A stretch of DNA of 64,000 nucleotides from NCBI GenBank assembly GCA_963677085.2, contig CAXXFH010000002.1, positions 124,001-188,000 on the forward strand, given 5' to 3'. The translations under genes and the position numbers were made by a program. Positions 62,114 to 64,000 of the stretch are shown here, piece by piece (the stretch's first letter is position 1; every line of letters starts with the position of its first letter). The stretch is from G963677085 sp963677085 (GTDB lineage Bacteria; Planctomycetota; Planctomycetia; Pirellulales; Thermoguttaceae). A model generated the notes under the pieces. It was given only the letters and a program-made list of their open reading frames with translations, made no database searches and was not told where the DNA came from.

Positions 62114-64000
62114 ATGGCCGTAAGTACCGCGGACGATTTCTTCGCCGTTCTTCAGAAGAGTAAGCTTCTCAGCAACGAGCAGTTGGAAGAAGCACGAAAA
62201 ATCGCTTCTGACGACGACAATCCCAAGTCCGTTGCCAAGGCGTTGGCACGACGCGGACTAATCACCTGGTGGCAGGCCGGGCAATTGGTCGCCGGGCGAA
62301 CCTCATTATTCTTGGGTAAGTACAAGCTCATCGATTTGCTCGGGCGCGGCGGCATGGGAAGTGTATTCCTGGGCCAGCATACGACGATGAATCGTCAGGT
62401 GGCACTGAAGATCGTTCCTCGTCACGTGGGCAAAGACCCCGCGTTATTGGAGCGGTTTCTGGCCGAAGCCCCGAACCATTGCCGCCTTGGATCACACGAA
62501 CATCGTCCAGGCCTACAGCGTCGACAACGAGGGCGATCGCTACTACATCGTGATGGAGTACATCGACGGTCGCGATTTGGCCCAAATGGTCGAAAAAGAA
62601 GGGCCCCTCGATTTCGAGCAAGCGGTTGCCTACATCCGGCAGGCTGCCGATGGGCTGAGCCACGGCCACGAACGCGGAATCATCCACTGCGATATCAAGC
62701 CCTCGAATCTGTTGGTAAACGACCAGAATACGGTCAAAATCGTCGATATGGGGCTCGCCCGATTGACGGGTCGCAAACACGACAAAAAGCAGTGTAAAGA
62801 GAAAGACGATGCCGTGCTGGGCACTGTCGATTACCTGGCACCGGAACAAGCTCTGGAGAGCTCCGATTTCGACCACCGGGCTGATATCTACTCGCTGGGG
62901 TGTACGCTCTATTTTCTGTTGACCGGGCATCCGCCGTTTCCCGAAGGGACCCTGCCCCAGCGGATTATGAAACACCAGACGCAGGAGCCGAAGCCGATTA
63001 GCGACGAACGGCCCACCACTTCGCCGAGCCTGATTCGCATCTGCCAGAAGATGATGGCCAAGAAGCCGGAAGACCGTTATCAAACGGCCCAAGAGGTTAG
63101 CGAGGCGTTGGCCGCTTGGCGTCCACCTCCGCGGCGCCGGACGCCGGCCAAGAGTGCTGCGGCGGTTGCCAAGGACGCCTCTTCAGCCTCGGGCGACAAT
63201 GGCGACGCCACCGAAGATGGCGGGATACCTCTTATCAAGGTGGGGCCTGCTGAAGAGAAGGCGGCTAATGGAAATGATACGCCGTCGATCAAGGTCGCGG
63301 TAGCCACTTCGCCAACCGTGAAAAACCAAGCGGTGAAAAAAGGGAAACCGCTGGCCGACGAAACAGACGCGAAGGAAACGAAGAAGGGTGGATTCCTGCA
63401 AACCAAGCAGCAGAAGATCATTGCTGGCGTGGCCGCCGGCGTGGTGGGGCTTCTGTTGCTTTTGGGAATCACTATTCCGTTGGCGATCTACGCCATGGGT
63501 TCCGATGGGCCGGCGGCGGATACAACCGTGGCCGATGCCGACCTGCCGGCCGGAGCGGTCGTGGTTGGTGATGTCGACGAGGAAGTCGGCGGCGATCTCG
63601 AAAACCTGGAGGAAGACCTCGAAGGTGGTGCAGCGACCAAGGCCTCGATGACCGAGGCAGATGAGGCTGCAGACGCCGAAGGGCAAGAGGATATGCCCGC
63701 TGCGCCCGTCGAAGGTAGCGAGGCCACTAGCGAACCAGCTGCCGAGGAGCAACCCAAGCCCGAGCCGGCTGTAAGCGAACCGGCCGCCGAAAAGCCACCG
63801 GCCGAGAAACCCAAGCCGGAACCACCGAAGCCAGCGCCGCCCAAGCCGACGCCCAAGCCGAAACCCGCTCCGAAGCCGACCAATCCCTACGCCAAGCTGG
63901 CCACCGCAGTGAACTTGCCGGCCACGGACGCCACCGAGGGCTTTGTTTTAGGCGAGTTGGTCCTGGCGGCCAATACCCCGGTCCAACTGGAGTTGGTGGG
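62114..64000 (+). CDS. Ser/Thr protein kinase, membrane-anchored, frameshifted and partial
   Basis: An N-terminal ~65-residue extension (DDFFAVLQKSKLLSNEQLEE, GLITWWQAGQLVAG) typical of planctomycete kinases precedes the kinase domain: GRGGMGSVFLG (nucleotide loop), VALKI (Lys), ERGIIHCDIKPSN (catalytic loop with HCD instead of HRD), IVDMGLAR (DMG in place of DFG) and LAPEQAL. A membrane segment follows at about 63420-63500, then an acidic stretch and a Pro/Lys/Glu-rich linker, running off the window. The frame changes near 62470: the text reads GCCCCGAACC; removing one C would give EARTIAALDHTNIV. The ATG at 62114 is chosen by the planctomycete-type start. It is likely a receptor-type kinase with an extracellular C-terminal domain. 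Confidence 0.75.

Overview
The window looks like part of a Planctomycetes chromosome, most likely Pirellulales or a close relative. The lineage markers are two prepilin-like DUF1559 proteins with H-X9-D[G/S] motifs, one followed by a small lipoprotein; a secreted sulfatase; a PEP-CTERM protein; a Tat-exported Gfo/Idh/MocA oxidoreductase; a Ser/Thr kinase with the long planctomycetal N-terminal extension; and a giant secreted protein with an LEPR-XLL-like start and GEVED repeats. No rRNA, tRNA or CRISPR was recognised. One IS5-type element is present.

Layout. (1) 1-1852, plus strand: the end of an N-formylglutamate amidohydrolase-like gene and a glutathione-synthetase/RimK-like ATP-grasp gene. 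(2) 1970-10225, minus strand: a glycan-use unit of LacI regulator, PEP-CTERM protein, BNR/sialidase-like protein, sulfatase, Na+/solute symporter and FAD oxidoreductase. (3) 10688-12120: DUF1559 protein plus lipoprotein, then an IS5-type element (12249-13082) inserted in the stop codon of a small membrane protein gene. (4) 13618-21148, minus strand: a minimal pseudopilus/type II secretion-like operon (GspE, three different GspF proteins, GspI-, GspJ- and GspK/PilX-like proteins) with a DUF1559 gene at its end. (5) 21219-28025: a ROK regulator divergent from nagB-pta-ackA-DUF4954, then an acyl carrier protein. This set fits amino-sugar breakdown with recovery of acetate. (6) 29109-48082: an 18.97-kb reading frame for a secreted protein of about 6,300 residues (subtilisin/kexin-like protease, matrixin-like zinc protease, beta-helices, GEVED, Calx-beta and beta-propeller domains), split by one frameshift at 40,100. 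(7) 48466-52558: 5-formyl-THF cyclo-ligase, AraC regulator, URO-D-family protein and Gfo/Idh/MocA oxidoreductase. (8) 52603-59717, minus strand: a DUF255 thioredoxin-domain lipoprotein, then glpK / two-domain polyphosphate kinase 2 / glpD. (9) 59905-64000, plus strand: an MBL-fold hydrolase, a P-loop kinase (frameshifted) and a Ser/Thr protein kinase (frameshifted, running off the window).

Four reading frames (IS transposase, giant protein, P-loop kinase, Ser/Thr kinase) are each broken by one base in or beside a homopolymer run. In every case one base restores a family-like reading. This points to residual assembly indels, or less likely to real decay or programmed frameshifting, so the four genes should be treated as probably intact until reads are checked.

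The most unusual content is the giant protein (two unrelated protease active sites, and a Calx-beta domain that seems to be interrupted by an eight-repeat propeller), the triple-GspF pseudopilus operon, and the polyphosphate:AMP phosphotransferase gene placed between glycerol kinase and glycerol-3-phosphate dehydrogenase.
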